Positions 25,157 through 25,674 of a DNA stretch of 25,674 nt are shown here, piece after piece. The stretch comes from DATDYW01 sp044375695 (GTDB lineage: Bacteria; Patescibacteriota; Minisyncoccia; Phycocordibacterales; JAACPR01). The stretch is from assembly GCA_044375695.1 (NCBI GenBank), contig JBILMG010000008.1:1-25674 (forward strand), in the 5' to 3' direction. Numbering within the stretch: the stretch's first letter is position 1; each line of letters starts with the position of its first letter. Position numbers and translations under genes: made by a program. The notes beneath the pieces were generated by a model, which did no database searches, was not told the origin of the DNA, and was given only the letters and a program-made list of their open reading frames with translations.

Positions 25157-25185
25157 TTGACACCCCCTCCGTACCCGCGTACACT
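25157..25185 (+). promoter_or_regulatory. Promoter of greA
   Basis: TTGACA (25157-25162, within CTTTGACA), exactly 17 nt, TACACT (25180-25185); leader about 20 nt. It shows that the same -35 is used on the plus strand. Confidence 0.8.
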
Positions 25186-25212
25186 CCGCCCATTCCTAAA
25201 AGACCAAGCAAA

Positions 25213-25674
25213 ATGGCCATCAAAAAGGAGCTCATGACCCGCGAAACCTTCGAATCCCTCGAGCGAGAGCTCAAGGAGCTGGTTTCTGTACGCCGCAAAG
25301 AAGTGGCCGCGGCTCTCGAGTCTGCCAAGTCCCAGGGCGATCTCTCCGAGAACGCCGAGTACCACGAGGCCCGCGAAGAGCAGGCGATGGTCGAGCACCG
25401 CATCGGCGTCATCGAAGAGATGCTCAAGAACGCCGAGATCGTCTCTCGCCACTCGGGCGACGTAGTCGAGGTGGGCGCGACCGTCACCGTGAAGAAGCCG
25501 GACGGCGCTAAGGTTACCTACACCCTCGTCGGCGCCGAAGAGGCTGACGTCACCGCCGGCAAGATTTCCTACCAGTCGCCGCTCGGCCAGGCGCTGATGG
25601 GCAAGAAGAAGGGGGAGTGCGCGAACGTCAACACCCCTCGCGGTGAAGTCTGCTACGACGTGATCGAAATTAAG
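25213..25674 (+). CDS. greA: Transcription elongation factor GreA (cut at window end)
   Basis: 154 codons are present with no stop before the edge; GreA is about 157 aa, so nearly all is here. The N-terminal coiled coil holds the acidic tip region GDLSENAEYHEAREEQ (about 42-57), which stimulates transcript cleavage in stalled RNA polymerase. The C-terminal FKBP-like domain has GKISYQSPLGQALMGKKKGE, the usual S-x-x-S-P-L-G-x-A-L signature. Start MAIKKELMTRE at 25213, 27 nt after the -10. Confidence 0.95.
   Translation, partial: MAIKKELMTRETFESLERELKELVSVRRKEVAAALESAKSQGDLSENAEYHEAREEQAMVEHRIGVIEEMLKNAEIVSRHSGDVVEVGATVTVKKPDGAKVTYTLVGAEEADVTAGKISYQSPLGQALMGKKKGECANVNTPRGEVCYDVIEIK

Noticed and set aside
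1..25674. Alternative genetic code with TGA read as Gly or Trp
   Set aside because: Several genes end in TGA directly before terminators (147, 3235, 8645-8647), and proteins use TGG for Trp and GGN for Gly normally.

Overview
The window is a GC-rich (roughly 60-65% by eye) bacterial chromosome segment carrying compact housekeeping genes separated by small genes of unknown function. TAA, TAG and TGA all act as stops, so the standard code applies. The overall character suggests a Candidate Phyla Radiation / Patescibacteria (Parcubacteria-like) genome. The signs are a prolyl-tRNA synthetase with no room for the editing domain, a degenerate PriA, a very short MreD, a reduced frr-rseP-proS cluster, a tRNA without an encoded CCA, and start codons sitting on transcription starts. 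This placement is inference from gene content; no marker phylogeny was possible.

Layout. Positions 1-5.8 kb are almost entirely minus-strand: a small unknown protein, an ABC-F ATPase, a two-gene unit (Cys-motif protein plus prepilin-like protein), an undecaprenol/diacylglycerol kinase, a Cys-motif protein, a Gfo/Idh/MocA oxidoreductase and a 5'-truncated PilT ATPase. Positions 5.8-8.4 kb form a repeat-rich zone with long palindromes, a tRNA-Asn whose 3' end is duplicated in inverted orientation, three small unknown genes and a YbhB/PEBP protein. Positions 8.4-13 kb carry a DUF167 protein and a hibernation factor with an Ala/Lys/Pro tail on the plus strand, then priA, a 40-codon ORF, def and fmt on the minus strand. 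From 13.3 kb the plus strand carries mreB (first copy), holB-like, frr, rseP, proS, mreB (second copy), mreC, mreD-like, mrdA/PBP2 and greA (cut by the window end).

The most striking organisation lies in 14.3-20 kb. Each plus-strand housekeeping gene is followed by a convergent minus-strand unit encoding a small lipoprotein, membrane-anchored or multi-pass membrane protein. Each unit has its own AT-rich promoter (TTTGAC-like -35, 16-18 nt spacer) and ends in a hairpin followed by a nearly invariant U4-C-U4 tail. The same terminator design recurs about fifteen times in the window. In many genes on both strands the -10 box ends only about 6-10 nt before the start codon, implying leaderless or near-leaderless mRNAs.

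Together the recognisable genes cover cell elongation (two MreB paralogues, MreC, MreD-like, PBP2, RseP, lipid kinase), translation (tRNA-Asn, ProS, Frr, Def, Fmt, HPF, ABC-F), replication (HolB-like, PriA-like) and transcription (GreA). The unknown membrane units could be a lineage-specific envelope repertoire, but their functions cannot be read from sequence.
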